A stretch of 64,000 nucleotides of DNA from Quercus robur. Its lineage: Eukaryota; Streptophyta; Magnoliopsida; Fagales; Fagaceae. Made by a program: the position numbers and the translations under genes. Positions 1-11,697 of this stretch are shown piece after piece; within the stretch, counting starts at the first letter, position 1, and each line of letters opens with the position of its first letter. The notes beneath the pieces are model-generated. The model was not told the DNA's origin. It saw only the letters and a program-made list of their open reading frames with translations, and did no database searches. The stretch spans positions 69,433,362 to 69,497,361 of the forward strand of contig NC_065535.1 of assembly GCF_932294415.1 (NCBI RefSeq), written 5' to 3'.

Positions 1-915
1 GGGTTCATGGAATTAACGACAAATCTGGTTCTTTATGCTTAAAAAATCGGTTTTCATCTTGGTTCCCAGTTTTCACAGTCCGACCTTTCGGTTCGGTTTG
101 GTTCTGAAAACCTTGATTGCAATAGCAACAGTATGAGAGTGATAAATGCCTACATTTATAAAAGTGTTAAGAACAAATGATTTTTTTAACTTATTAGCGA
201 AGCATGTCATAATTTAAATAGCGTTTGACACATTATGTTTTTAAATGTATACTTAAATAAACATTTAAGTATATATTTAAAAAACGCTATACATGACTAC
301 ATAAATTAATACTACGTATATATTAAAAAAAATTGAATAGTTGTGCATTTTCATTTTTCAATAAACACATTCTATGTCAATAGACATATTTTCATTTAAT
401 AGATACCTTTACGGTCAATAGACACATTTTCATTTAATAGGCACATTTTCGGCCAATAGACATCTTTTCATTCAATAAGAATTTTTTCAGTTAATAGGCA
501 CTTTTTGGTATGTCCAATATGAAGGGTTATGACATTTTAATAGACATCTTTTGAGGCCCTTTTTAATATACACCACTGTAAGTTTTTTTTTTTAAAAACT
601 TCTCGTCTCTCCCCGTGTGTGTGTGTTAAAAATATTTAGTATTCCTAAAAAAAAAAAAAAGACATTTTTTGGCATATCAAATTTGAAAGGTTATGACCTT
701 TTAGTAGGCACATTTTTGTATATCAAATTTGAAGGGTTATGAAATTTCAATAGACACTTTTTGGCATATATATTACAACCTATATCTTTTATATACAACA
801 CAAACTAAACTAGAGATGCAACATTTTGTCTCTTATTCCTTCCCACAAAAAACTAATAAATAAAACAATATTGCTTCTTCTACCTAACTAATAAAACTTT
901 GTACTATTTCTTTTA

Positions 916-917
<2 letters not shown>
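1..917. other. AT-rich intergenic DNA
   Basis: No gene is visible. The stretch holds the degenerate tandem repeat at 375-765 and several short A/T runs. It ends at the TA/TG microsatellite that abuts the foldback repeat. Confidence 0.6.
375..765. repeat. Degenerate short tandem repeat
   Basis: A phrase close to CAATAGACACATTTTCATTTAA recurs imperfectly about every 25-30 bases, with variants such as AATAGGCACATTTT and AATAGACATCTTTT. A second motif, TATCAAATTTGAAGGGTTATGA, appears three times between about 510 and 745. It is non-coding, and its origin is not recognised. Confidence 0.55.
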
Positions 918-956
<39 letters not shown>

Positions 957-957
957 G
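918..957. repeat. (TA)n(TG)n microsatellite
   Basis: A TA run of about 20 bases is followed by a TG run of about 20 bases, directly against the left end of the foldback repeat. The right end of that repeat is likewise followed by a TA run (about 1346-1370). Confidence 0.9.
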
Positions 958-1345
958 GTACCTAAGGCATGCTTGGCAACGTCCTAGGCATGCATGCAAC
1001 GTCCTTGTCCGTCTTCGGCATGCTTTGCAACGTCCTCGGCATGCTTTGCAACGTCCTAAGCATGCATGCAACATCCTTGGCTGTCCTCGGCATGCTTAGC
1101 AACGTCCTAGGCATGCTTGGCAATGTCCTTGGCCGACCTCGGCATACTTTGCAACGTTCTAGGTGTCCCACATCGAATAGAAATCCCCCCACTTTCTACT
1201 TTATAAGCTTTGAAGCGAAGGAGTTGGCCAAGGACATTGCCAAGCATGCCTAGGACGTTGCTAAGCATGCCGAGGACGGCCAAGGACGTTGCATGCATGC
1301 CTAAGACATTGCCAAGCATGCCTAAGCATGCCTTAGGTACCCACA
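953..1345. repeat. Foldback repeat with 20-bp perfect terminal inverted repeats
   Basis: Both ends carry the same 20-bp inverted sequence, TGTGGGTACCTAAGGCATGC at 953-972 and its complement at 1326-1345. Inside are about eight left-arm and five inverted right-arm copies of a roughly 21-bp unit built from GGCATGC and CAACGTCCT, so the arms are largely complementary. The only non-repeated part, about 1165-1225, carries an snRNA-type promoter motif. No protein can be assigned; the short ORFs here are by-products of the repeat. It could be a MITE-like foldback transposon or a non-coding RNA locus. The inverted structure is certain; function is not. Confidence 0.8.
1165..1231 (+). promoter_or_regulatory. 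Putative U6-type (Pol III) snRNA promoter: USE plus TATA
   Basis: GTCCCACATCG at 1165-1175 is an exact match to the plant upstream sequence element RTCCCACATCG of U-snRNA genes. TTTATAAG follows at 1200-1207, 24 bases after the USE ends. Plant U6/U3 genes read by Pol III use a gap of about this size, whereas Pol II snRNA genes use about ten bases more. By analogy transcription would start near 1231 and run into the right arm of the foldback repeat. The USE core is also common in plant repeats and some LTRs, so activity is inference. Confidence 0.45.
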
Positions 1346-1370
1346 ATATATATATATATATATATATATA

Positions 1371-1380
1371 TTTTATTTTT
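1371..1380 (+). terminator. T-runs fitting a Pol III terminator
   Basis: TTTT at 1371-1374 and TTTTT at 1376-1380 are the first T4-or-longer runs after the predicted start near 1231. They would end a transcript of about 145 nt just outside the foldback repeat. T-runs are common in AT-rich DNA, so alone this is weak. Confidence 0.35.
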
Positions 1381-2210
1381 AAAAAAAATTCATGAATTTT
1401 TACTTACCACTCCAACTCAAAAATAATGGTTTTTTTTTTCTTCCCTAAAACTCATTTAGTAGCTATTCCAGTGCATCGCATGGGTTAGCTACTAGTGGTA
1501 ATATGTGATTAAAACATTTGTGTCTGTTTAAATTAAAATTTTGGCACATAATTGGCTCTTGAACATTCTTTATAATTTTCATTCATAGTGACACTTGGCA
1601 AATATCTACTAGTCTAAGAATAACAATGGTGAGAACCATAATGTAACACATGATACTATGTAATTAGTCATTTTAATGTAATACATAGGTTTGATAGTAT
1701 ATTTTGGTAATTTGTGATCGGTTAACAATTTCACTCTCTACATAAAAAAAAAGGAACTACAAAAAGAATAATTAGAATCTAAAATAACTATAAACACCCA
1801 CTTTAAGGGGAAAAAAAAGCAATGTTTTTTTTTTTTTTTTTTGGGTTTGAGAAGGAAAAAAGAAGCAATGTAAATGTTCTTTAAAAAAATGGATAATAAT
1901 AATTTATAAATGATTTTTTTTTTTTTTTCATGTAGATGAAGATTTCTAATTGAATTTCAAGGGACTTGGTTTAGGTCTAGCTGGACTCGATCAAATAGTA
2001 ATACTTATTTAAAATGAACAAACACTGAACTTAAACATGGCGCAATTGCAAAAAGTCGAAGTGTGCGAAGAGTTGTACTCTGTCGTCTATTGTGTGTAGA
2101 AGTTAACACTAAAACAATCAAACTAGGGAAATGCGTTCAATGCCGTGACTGCAAAGGCAAATCAACGGTCTACCCAACCCAAGAGCCAGTCCCTACACAC
2201 CCAATCTGTA
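1381..2210. other. Intergenic DNA upstream of PMT9
   Basis: AT-rich sequence with long A and T runs (for example about 1824-1842 and 1914-1928). No gene, RNA or clear element is seen. Confidence 0.5.
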
Positions 2211-2236
2211 TCTCTCTCTCTCTCTCTCTCTCTCCC
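2211..2236. repeat. (CT)n microsatellite in the PMT9 leader
   Basis: About 12 CT dinucleotides lie some 190 bases before the PMT9 start codon, with a shorter CT run near 2304-2318. CT-rich tracts are frequent in plant 5' leaders and core promoters. Confidence 0.85.
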
Positions 2237-2424
2237 GCGAAAACTCCAGCATAGGCAAATAGGTACAGTTCTAGTGTCTCGACCTCTCACTCAAATCCGA
2301 CACAGTCTCTCTCTCTCCTTAAACTCTACGAGCTAAATACTTAGAAAGGGTTTTAGTACTAGGTTTATGTTCCAAAGTCCAAACTAAGTTCGGGTCGGAC
2401 CCCAAAAAAAAAAAGGAAAAAAAA

Positions 2425-5400
2425 ATGAAGCACAAGGCCGAGCACAGTTCCACCACCAAGCTACTCAACTACTTTCTCATCGGACTCATCGTGTTTCTCG
2501 GTCTTGTCTGCTTGTACCTCGTATCTTTTTTAGCTCCGGGATCGCGTAGATCCGACCAAGAAGCTTCCGGATTCCTCGGATCCGACCCGGTTCTCCAAAC
2601 CCATGATGTCGATGATTTCCTTCAAGTGCAGGACCTAAATCCTGAGGCCCCCAGAAATATCCCTGTACGTAATGCTTTCTATTTTTATGTTTAATTTCAA
2701 TTTTTGCACTTTTTAGTTAATGGGTTTGTGATAAAAATTTGTAATTCTTTGTTGCAAATTGTATTAATTGAACTGTTTGTGAATAATTTGTAGGCTTTAA
2801 TGTGAGAAATAAGAAACCCCATATGCAATTAATGACAATAGGTACAAGAATAAGTAGCATTAGTGCATTAGCCTAATAATGCTGTTCATAATTTTTTGAT
2901 TTGGGACTTGGGTAAGCAGCATAAGTAAATGCAACTAATTGTTTCAATTGATTTTTGTTTTTGGGTTGTGCTGCAAAAGGGTATTGTTAAAGTGTTTTTT
3001 TTTTTGATATGGTGGAAATGATGTTGTTTCAGATCTGTGATTTGAGGTTTTCAGAGTTGATACCTTGTTTAGATAGGAACCTTATCTACCAACTGAAATT
3101 GAAGCTGAATTTGTCGTTAATGGAGCACTATGAGCGTCATTGCCCGCCTCCAGCGCGTCGGTATAACTGTCTGGTTCCGCCCCCATCTGGTTACAAGGTT
3201 GGTGGTTGGCATTGCTCATGTAGAAGTGTTATTTAGATTGGGTTCATTTTTAGTTCTTGATTCCGACAAAATTTGTTACTAGTGTTTCAGATCCCTATTA
3301 GATGGCCGGAGAGTAGGGATGAAGTGTGGAAGGCAAATATACCCCACACACATCTTGCACAAGAGAAATCAGATCAGAATTGGATGGTTGTTAATGGGGA
3401 CAAGATAAATTTTCCCGGTGGAGGTACTCATTTTCACGATGGAGCTGATAAGTACATCATTGCTCTTGCTAAGGTATTTGTTACTCTCAAGGCTGTTTAC
3501 TTGAGTCCCATTAATAACATTTTAATTCTCAATGGTAATTTCATTTTGTTTTCGTAAATTTGTTTTGAATCTTATAAATTGGTAATTAATGAAGCATTAT
3601 GTAATCCAAGTGACTTTTTTTTAATGTTAATTCTATGAATATATTGTTATAGATGCTTAAGTTTTCTGGTGATAAACTCCACAATGGCGGAAATATTCGA
3701 AATGTTCTTGATGTGGGTTGTGGTGTTGCAAGTTTTGGAGCCTATCTTCTTCCCCTCAACATTATAGCTGTGTCTCTTGCTCCTAATGATGTACATGAGA
3801 ATCAAATACAATTTGCACTAGAGAGAGGAATTCCAGCAACTCTTGGTGTCTTGGCAACAAAAAGACTTCCTTATCCGAGCAGATCATTTGAACTGGCTCA
3901 TTGTTCACGATGTCGAATTGATTGGCTTCAAAGAGATGGAATTCTCTTATTAGAACTTGACAGATTACTAAGACCAGGAGGGTATTTTGTATACTCTTCT
4001 CCTGAAGCATATGCACATGATCTAGAAAATCGGAGGATCTGGAATGCTATGTGCAATCTTCTTAGAAGAATGTGCTGGAGACTTGTTGTAAAGCAAGACC
4101 AGACTGTTATATGGGCAAAGCCATTGACGAATAGCTGTTACTTAAAGAGAGAACGTGGGACATTGCCCCCTTTGTGCAGTTCTGATGATGACCCAGATGC
4201 AACTTGGAATGTGTCCATGAAGGCATGCATCTCCCCATACTCTAAGAGTAAGTAGCATTAATATATAATCTGCCAATGCATTGATGTTTGTGGTGGTTGG
4301 TGGAATTGTTGTCTTTTTTCTCATAATCTAGCATTGTATAGGTAGGCATTACATTTAATGTTCAGTGATTGATGCTTTTGGGTACTATAGTGAAACTAGT
4401 TTAATTTTGTGAATTAGAAATTTAGAACCTGAAGGATTTCCACCACTCTGAGAAATGGGGTTACATGGTGAAAATGTATTTGAAGCTATTGGTGACATAG
4501 ATAGCTTCCTGGCAATGCATCTGAATTAGATACACAACTGCATCTGTTAACTCTCTAATTATTGATCTCACAACAAGGAATGAAATATATTACTGTGACT
4601 AACATACTGTAAAAAGCAAGAGGTTGGTGACATTGATAGCTTCCTGGCAATGTATGTGAATCAGATACACAACTACATCAGTTAGCTCTCTAATCATTGA
4701 TTTTATAACAATGAATGAGATATATTACTGTGACTAGCATACTGTAGAAAAATTTAATTCACCAAGAGAAGGTGATTAATTATGAAATTATATTTATAAA
4801 TGCATGATTCTCCATTAATTTGCTTCGTCTCATATTTTCTATGAGAATCCAATTCTGTATGTGTGATTTGACTTTGAAATGCACTGCACTTCAGAAAAAC
4901 GTGACATGGTAGGCTGTAGAAATTCCGTGTTGACCTTCAGTGTTAATGCTTTCTCATAGACATCAGGCAGTTTATGTTATTTCTTTCTGATTATCTGAAG
5001 TCATGGCTAGGACCTCTGCTTGCATTTTTCTCTTTATGAGGTGATATGCAGGTCTTAGGAATTTTTGTTAAAAAAGATTGCTAGTAGTGCTGGTAATCTC
5101 CATTAAATAGATATAAGTTTTAATTTTCAATGAGTGGCTGGATAGCATTCACAAATAGTTGAGATCCTTCCATTCAAAAGTGAGGCAGATGCAAACACAA
5201 TTAGAATTACTAGCTTACTTCTTTGGTTAGGATCCTCAGGTTTTCACTTTGTTTTGCTGAGCATGCTGATTGTTATCCTTTTTCACCTCCTCCCTTTTTA
5301 CCCCCTAAAGGCAGATAGGTTAATACATTGTATTTTCGCTATTCATTCTATGTTAACAGTTTATGTTGTTCTGGCGGGGATTTTGATTTTTCATTTACTT

Positions 5401-6347
5401 AAACTTCTATTACATTTTTTGATAAAACAGAGATGCACAAGGAAAAGGGAAGCGGACTAGTTCCTTGGCCACAAAGACTTTCTGCTGCACCACCTCGCCT
5501 GGAAGAAATTGGTGTGAGACGTGAGGAATTTCTAGAGGACACTGTATGTTTCTCAAATTACAATAGATCGCTGCATGATACTGTCAGTTTTTTGCTGGTT
5601 TTCTGTTTGCTATCTTTATGAGTGATGTTCAACCTTATATGAATTAGAAGTTTATATAATGCAGAGCATTTGGCATTTTAGAGTGACTGAATACTGGAAG
5701 CAGATGAAATCTGTTATCCAGAAGAATTCCATCAGAAATGTCATGGATATGAACTCAAATCTTGGTGGGTTTGCTGCTGCCCTTAGTGATAAAGATGTCT
5801 GGGTGATGAATGTTGCTCCTGTCAATGCATTTGCCAGATTAAAGATTATATATGATCGAGGCTTAATTGGAACTGTTCATGACTGGTATGTTTTTAAATT
5901 CCCATCATACATGGAACTATGTTTGTACCTAATATTGTGTACAGGAAGCATAACATTTTTTTTTCTATGTTGCTTCAACTTTTCCTGTTTTTGAGATTTT
6001 ACTGTCAGTTTCACAAATTTGTCTTTTGTAGGTGTGAAGCATTTTCTACATATCCACGGACGTATGATCTTCTGCATGCCTGGACATTATTTTCAGATAT
6101 TGATGAGCGTGGGTGTGGCGTAGAAGATCTACTAATTGAAATGGATCGAATTCTACGGCCAGATGGTTTTGTCATCATTAGAGACAAACCCTCGACCATT
6201 AACTATATTCGGAAATTTCTGACTGCCTTAAGGTGGGATGGCTGGGTATCAGAAGTAGAACCAAGGGTTGATGCTCTCTCCTCAACTGAAGAAAGAGTTT
6301 TGATTGCAAGAAAAAAGTTGTGGGATGACGGAATTATGAAAATGTAA
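2425..6347 (+). CDS. PMT9: Probable pectin-type methyltransferase, PMT9-like, seven exons
   Basis: Seven exons with GT-AG borders read without a break: 2425-2664, 3033-3197, 3291-3473, 3653-4247, 5431-5543, 5665-5885 and 6032-6347, giving 610 residues. This is a plant-specific, Golgi-localised type II membrane methyltransferase family (DUF248/Methyltransf_29) linked to pectin methylation. A short cytosolic N-terminus precedes a membrane segment at about residues 16-36. The family signature around PCLDRN and [12 protein letters not shown] sequence follows. The SAM-binding motif [10 protein letters not shown] begins at residue 216 in exon 4. [15 protein letters not shown] and a second half with [13 protein letters not shown] and HDWCEAF follow, ending in IARKKLW. 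The N-terminus (MKHK) and tail resemble Arabidopsis PMT9 (At5g14430) more than PMT3/PMT8. The start is the only ATG ahead of the anchor. The gene looks intact. Confidence 0.93.
4484..4755. repeat. Tandem duplication inside PMT9 intron 4
   Basis: A segment of about 135 bp containing GATAGCTTCCTGGCAATG, GATACACAACT and ATATATTACTGTGACTA occurs twice in a row (about 4484-4618 and 4621-4755), at roughly 85-90 percent identity by eye. It lies within the largest intron and does not affect coding. Confidence 0.8.
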
Positions 6348-7283
6348 ATTCTTTTGTGCGTCCAGCCAGCCAGGTGTGTGCTCTGCATTTCTGTTTATTC
6401 AAGCACATGACAGTTGTTTGGTCATGATATCCAAGTCACTGGCTCATATCTTTAGATCATCATGTGAAATTTTTATGCCAATTCATTTGCATTACATGTG
6501 TAAATTAGCAAATTAGGATGGGTTAAGAATTGAAAATATATAATATTCTGAACAATCATTTGATAACAAATTTTCAATTTTGAGCAGTCAGATTATGAAA
6601 CATTGTCGGAAGATGATGTATGTAAATCAAAAATTTTGGTGTTGTACGTTATTCATATTCTTACTAAATACAACTTTGGATTGGTGAAACAAAAGAAAAT
6701 GGTTTAATCTATTGAGTGCAAATTTTCACTAGAAGGCCTTTGTTACTTTCTGATGAAGTTATTTCCTTTTTACAAAGGCATGTGAGTCTGCACTTTTGGG
6801 AGCATCTAAGCCACAACTGAACAGAAAGTTTGCAGTGCCGGGAGCATGGAAATTGCTTTCAGTTGCTCTTTGCGACCACTACTTAATTTGCCTCAAGGTG
6901 AAAATGGGACTACGGCATATGTAGAAACAATCCGTTTGCAGAATGTGCAACCATACAGAGACACGTAGCTGTAAACAGTGACAACCATTACTATCCATGA
7001 CAAGTAGAAGCATACCTGCGTAAGCTAGATAATTTATTTTATATTTATTGGGATGTGAGTTTTCGCGTTTAAAATTATTGCCAAAATTATTCTGGAAATT
7101 GTTATATAAGCCTACAGATTCTCCTCATATGACTTATAACCTTGATTTATTCTTTCATATCCTGTGTGAATTACTTAATCCATGGCTCCAACTGAAGAGA
7201 CTATGGAGTATGGACCATACTATTATTAGAATTAGATTTTAAAAAATTGATATTGAGCAATATGATTTATGAAATTTGAGTTT
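6348..7283. other. 3' flank of PMT9
   Basis: Probably the 3' UTR and downstream flank. AT-rich, no further ORF with coding character, and no clear polyadenylation site could be singled out. Confidence 0.4.
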
Positions 7284-8367
7284 GAGGCTGCGTTTGTTTT
7301 GGTGTAAAACCATTTTAGGAAATGGTTTTACACCTCACCGTGTGTTTGGTTGCACATGGAAAATAGAATTTTCCAGAAAACCATTTCAATTGACCGTAAA
7401 TATTATGGCTTTGACTTGGAAAATTTTTTACATTTCTATTTTCACTTCAAACCATTTCCGAACTTTAGACGCGCAAAGAGAGAGAGCTAGAAGAGAGAGC
7501 ACAGGTGGCTGCCCAGCCAAGCTCCGGCCAGCCCAGATCGTGCCGCCGCCTCCATTGCCCAGATCATGTCGCCTCACCGCCCAGATCACGCGCCGGCCAA
7601 GCTTTTTTTTTTTTCAACTCTTCTTCTCCCTCTCCGATCGCCAGCCATGCACCGACGAGGACAGGTTGAGCTCCGATCTTGACAACCAACTGCAGGCCGT
7701 GCTCCACTAGGCTCTCCAACGCACCTCTCTGCCATTTTCCTCTCAACCCACGGTGAGTTTCTCCCTCATCTTCTCACTCCACTTCACCATCGACCAGTCA
7801 AACACCTCCTCTACCTCTGCATGAACCCGATCCACCACCGCCATAGCTTGATCTGGAACGATCTCACCATCCCTCTCTTCGATTAGTCTCACCCTCCCTC
7901 TCTTCTCCACGGTGGTCTTCATCTTCTTATCTCATTTTTCTCTCTAACCCGAACCAAACCCCCCACATATTTCTATGTTTGATATTCTTTTTCTTTGATT
8001 TCAGATTTTGTTGTTATTGTGGTGGTGTGAGTGGTGGTGTTTTGGTGGATTTTGGTGGTAACGGAGCAATGGGGGCGGTTTTTTTCCTCTTCTCGATTTG
8101 GATTTTGGGTGGTTGGTGGTGGGTTGTGCTTTTCCTTGGTGGCGGTGGTGGCGGTGGCTGGACCAAGTGGTGGCTGGGGGCTGACTTGTGTTTCCCTTTT
8201 CTGAAAATAGATTTTTTTCATGTAAGACCAAATACAAAGAATAATTTTCCGGCATAGTTTTCATAACACAGTCAAACAACAGAACATGTTTTCTTTTTCC
8301 GTAAAATATTTTCTCTTGAATCTATTTTACACTTGGAAATGAATTTACATAGAGTCAAACGTAGCCT
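7284..8367. mobile_element. Non-autonomous TIR transposon, possibly hAT-type
   Basis: The left end (GAGGCTGCGTTTG, followed by GTGTAAAACCATTTT) and the right end (CAAACGTAGCCTTA, preceded by TGTAAATT/CATTTCC-like sequence) are inverted and imperfect, as in many plant non-autonomous DNA transposons that start with GGCTNCGTTTG. The interior is unlike its surroundings: a GC-rich stretch at about 7470-7760 and a G/T-rich stretch at about 8010-8170 with no convincing protein. No target duplication could be fixed, so the boundaries are approximate. Confidence 0.5.
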
Positions 8368-8597
8368 TAATTGCATATTGCACTTTGGAAAATAGTTTGT
8401 GATTCTTTGTTTTTTGGACTAAAATCAATTTGACCACCATATTAGATATTTGGGCTATGGAGTTATGTAGGAGCTCACAAATATGGTCCACACTTTTCTC
8501 CACTCTAACTAGAGGATGGTCCAAGTGAGATTCAAAAGATAAATAACCGTACGCCTTGATTCCTATCAACATTATTGAAGTATTAATCTTTTTGGAA

Positions 8598-8777
8598 GTA
8601 ACTGAAAATACATTTCACATTATCATGCAAGCACAAAGCATAAAAATAACATAAGTGCTTATGAACCTTGATAATATTAGTGCTGTTTAGGGCTTACTAC
8701 CAGTGTGAGAAAAAACAAATATCCTGATTTTTACCTTCTTATAAATTGCATGCGAGGAATGAGATTCATTACAGCAT
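8598..8777. repeat. Copy A of a dispersed duplication (partner at 28128-28297)
   Basis: About 170 bp, including AAGCACAAAGCATAAAAATA, TATGAACCTTGATAATATTA and GAATGAGATTCATTACAGCA, match 28128-28297 at about 90 percent in the same orientation. No coding sequence is recognised in either copy. Confidence 0.85.
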
Positions 8778-8951
8778 AAGATCATTCACACTAAAGCTGT
8801 TTTTAACAACTCAAACACCAAAAAAAGCCTTTACAAGGGTGCTAAACTTAAAATTTTTTAACAACTTGGTAACAACTTATTGTAGCAAGTTGCTACATTT
8901 TTTCATTAATTTATTTCTTTCTCTCTCTCTCTCTGATCCATGCCTCATCTC

Positions 8952-8989
<38 letters not shown>

Positions 8990-9187
8990 GGATAAAGAAG
9001 CCAAACCCAAAGGGAAAGTGATCTGCCGTTGATGCTTCATGGCGACTTTCCCACTACCACTTCTTACCTGGCGTTCTCCTCTACTCTAACCGATTTGCCA
9101 TCGACACTTCTCTCTTCTCTAACTGATCTGTTATGAAAATGGGTCATACCACAAGTGGGTTTACTATAATTATTCATTTTATTTAAT
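8778..9187. other. Intergenic DNA with CT microsatellites
   Basis: Holds two CT runs (about 8911-8934 and 8954-8988). No gene is seen. The (CT)n track produces a spurious Ser/Leu reading frame. Confidence 0.6.
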
Positions 9188-9196
9188 TAATATTTA

Positions 9197-10633
9197 GGGA
9201 AAAGTGCACTTTACCCACCTGTGGTTTGGCCCATTTTAACAGTGCCTAATCGTAGTTTAAAAGTTGTCACTTAACCCACCTGAGGTGACCTCCATTAGAC
9301 CCCCGTTACCCACCTCTCCCTTTTTACCGTTAAAAATAGGGATAAATGTGTCTTTTTCATTATATTTTATGTCTCTTTCCTCTTTTCTCTCATTCTTCTT
9401 CTTCTTTACAATCAAAACCCAAAAATGTAAATGGAATGATGCGTTTAACGTTCTTCCCCAATGCTCACTGCAATTGCCAAACATACTTTTACAATGACGA
9501 GAAAACCAATACACCTACCGTCACAAACAAAGCCATAGATCCATGTGAACATACACCCATAGATTCGCTAAAACTCTAAAATTCTAATCCCTTCTCTTTT
9601 GTTGGGTTCTCTAAAAAAAAACCCAGATTTGCAAGTAAAAAAAAAAATCTGCAAAAAAACAAGAAATCTTTCACGCATCTGTTCACGCAAAAAAACAAGA
9701 AATCTTTCACGCAAGTAAATAAAAAAATCTGCAAAAAACACAAGAAATCTTTCACGCAAAAAAACAAGAAATTTGCAAAAAACCCCAGCAAGGCAACGAA
9801 CGGTGGAGATCTGTTCCTTTCACGCATCCATCAACTTTCAAAACCATCTCCATGGAAGAAGATCTCATAAACAAGGTAAAGTCCGACCTCGAATCTTTCC
9901 TCAAAGGCAAACTTTGTGAAGACTATACCCTATAAAGGTGGAGCTTTTATTGTATAATTAGAAATCAAGTTGGATTTCCTCAAAAAAAGAAATCAATCTG
10001 GATTCTTATCTTTTTTTGGGGCAGGGGTATAGATTTGTGTAAAAATGAATTTCATTTTTAATTGTTGTTGATGGCGGTTTTGTGAGAAGTACTTTGTATC
10101 TGATTTTGGTTGATGGGGAAATTTACAGCTTGGAGATTTTTGATCCTGTGGAGTTCAATAAGTGGGTCGCGACTACCATGGCTTCAAAAATTGTTTTACA
10201 AAACAGGTTGTAAAATTACTTGTGTGTGCAAAGGATGGTGTTCAATTAAAGTGATGTTTTGATGGAGAGTGTGAAGAAGACTGGGCTAAAGTTGATACAG
10301 AGGAAAACCCAAGCTTCAATACACCTCCTTGCTTGCAAGTGTTTAGATTTCACTTGGGCAATCTAAGTGAAGAGAGAAAGGGATTATGGGTTTTGGGGAT
10401 TTTTAGGGATTCTCAAGTAGAGAGAGGGAGAGAGCTCGTTCTTCTTTTTAGGGTTCTATTTAGGTTCTAATTTTGGCTTATATAGTAAAGGGGATTTTTT
10501 ATTGGAAAGGGCAAAGGTGGGTAACAGGGGTCTAACGGAGGCCGCCTTAGGTGGGTTAAGTGACAATTTTTAAAACAAAGGTAGACATTGTTAAAACGGG
10601 CCAAACTACAGGTGGGTAAAGTGCAATTTCTCC
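9197..10633. mobile_element. Pack-MULE: Mutator-like element carrying a host gene fragment
   Basis: Long terminal inverted repeats of about 125 bp (left from GGGAAAAGTGCACTTTACCC, right its imperfect complement ending at 10633) are flanked by a perfect 9-bp target duplication, TAATATTTA at 9188-9196 and 10634-10642. A 9-bp duplication with long TIRs is diagnostic of Mutator-like elements. There is no transposase. The interior includes an A-rich array of about four copies of an AAGAAATCTTTCACGCA unit (about 9655-9775) and a recognisable exon fragment of an AAA-ATPase (9801-9935). It is therefore a non-autonomous Pack-MULE. Confidence 0.9.
9801..9935 (+). pseudogene. Captured fragment of a BCS1-like plant AAA-ATPase
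   Basis: The frame from 9801 reads RWRSVPFTHPSTFKTISME, then DLINKVKSDLESFLKGK, and stops at 9933-9935. This matches the conserved segment just before the Walker A region of plant BCS1-like/AAA-ATP1-type ATPases, where family members have PFxHPSTF, a DLKxKVKxDLExFLK-like stretch and then the P-loop. Here the match breaks off right after FLKGK and runs into unrelated sequence, so no ATPase core is present. The open frame also extends a little upstream, from about 9783. It lies entirely inside the MULE and was presumably captured from elsewhere in the genome. Confidence 0.8.
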
Positions 10634-10642
10634 TAATATTTA

Positions 10643-11697
10643 TATATCAAAGGTCCCAGGTCCAACATAAATCTTTCGCCTTAGGCCCCAACCCTGGTTT
10701 CAAAATTACTGCTATTTATATATTTCTATACACACACGCATACACACACATGTTTGTATTTATTTATGTAAGTATGGATTTTATGCTTATTAACAAAAAA
10801 AATTTAAATCCACATATTTTATAAGCCTAAATATTAGTGATCTAAGTACATTAACCAATATATTAGCTTCAATAACATGTTTTTTTTTTTAATAAAGAAA
10901 TTTCAAGTTTTTAATATTTTTTTATTGTACCGGCCAAAACGTCAGTATTGGCCGATGCACCCAAAATATGCCTAGTAAAGGCGAGTACAATCCAGTATTT
11001 GTTTTCCTGATACATTTTAGAGGAGTAACAGTATTGGTTTAATGACCATGGACGGTAACAGTACAATATTATTTTCCCTACCTCGTCCTCAACTGCCTCA
11101 ACATCAAGTGCTCCCTCGACTCCAAATCTGCTATGTTGACCCTGTCAACAACAAAAAACCTTTCTCATGAAAGACTGAAAAATTGTCATCACTTTTTATA
11201 TTCTCATCCATCTAATATTAACGAATCTGAAATCTCAATGTATGGCTATGATTTCATATTGGACAAAGTTTAATTGGAAATATTGTTTTTATTTCATTTC
11301 ATTTGTTTATTGTTTGAAGTAGTGACCACTGAGGCACTAACTAGAAGCCTCCCAACTTGTTTGAATTTCGTTATATCTCTGCAATTATTCGACTGGTAGA
11401 GATAAGTGGATTTTGACCTATCAAGTTGCAGTCAAAATGCAACTTTCCAGTACACAGTAGTTCAATTTTCTAATTTCTTGAGTTTTCAACTGCTCTAAAC
11501 TTGATTTGTCATGTTCCAAAGAATAATTCAATACTAAACAACTAGTCAAACTAAGTTATAAAATGTTACATTTGTTTATGGTTGCCAATCTATAAATATA
11601 GACTTTACCTGTAGCACGCATTAGTTAATTAGAGTCTTTAGGTGGGTAATCTGCATAGATTAAATTTCCTTTATTTTTGTTTTCCATATCTACTGTG
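10643..11697. other. Intergenic DNA
   Basis: AT-rich, with an (AC)n-like patch near 10731-10752 and a GC-richer patch at about 10930-11100 that looks like an old repeat (TACCGGCCAAAACGTCAGTA). No gene is recognised. Confidence 0.4.

Noticed and set aside
9257..9827. ORFs on both strands in the left part of the Pack-MULE
   Set aside because: They derive from TIR sequence and an A-rich tandem repeat and show no protein features.
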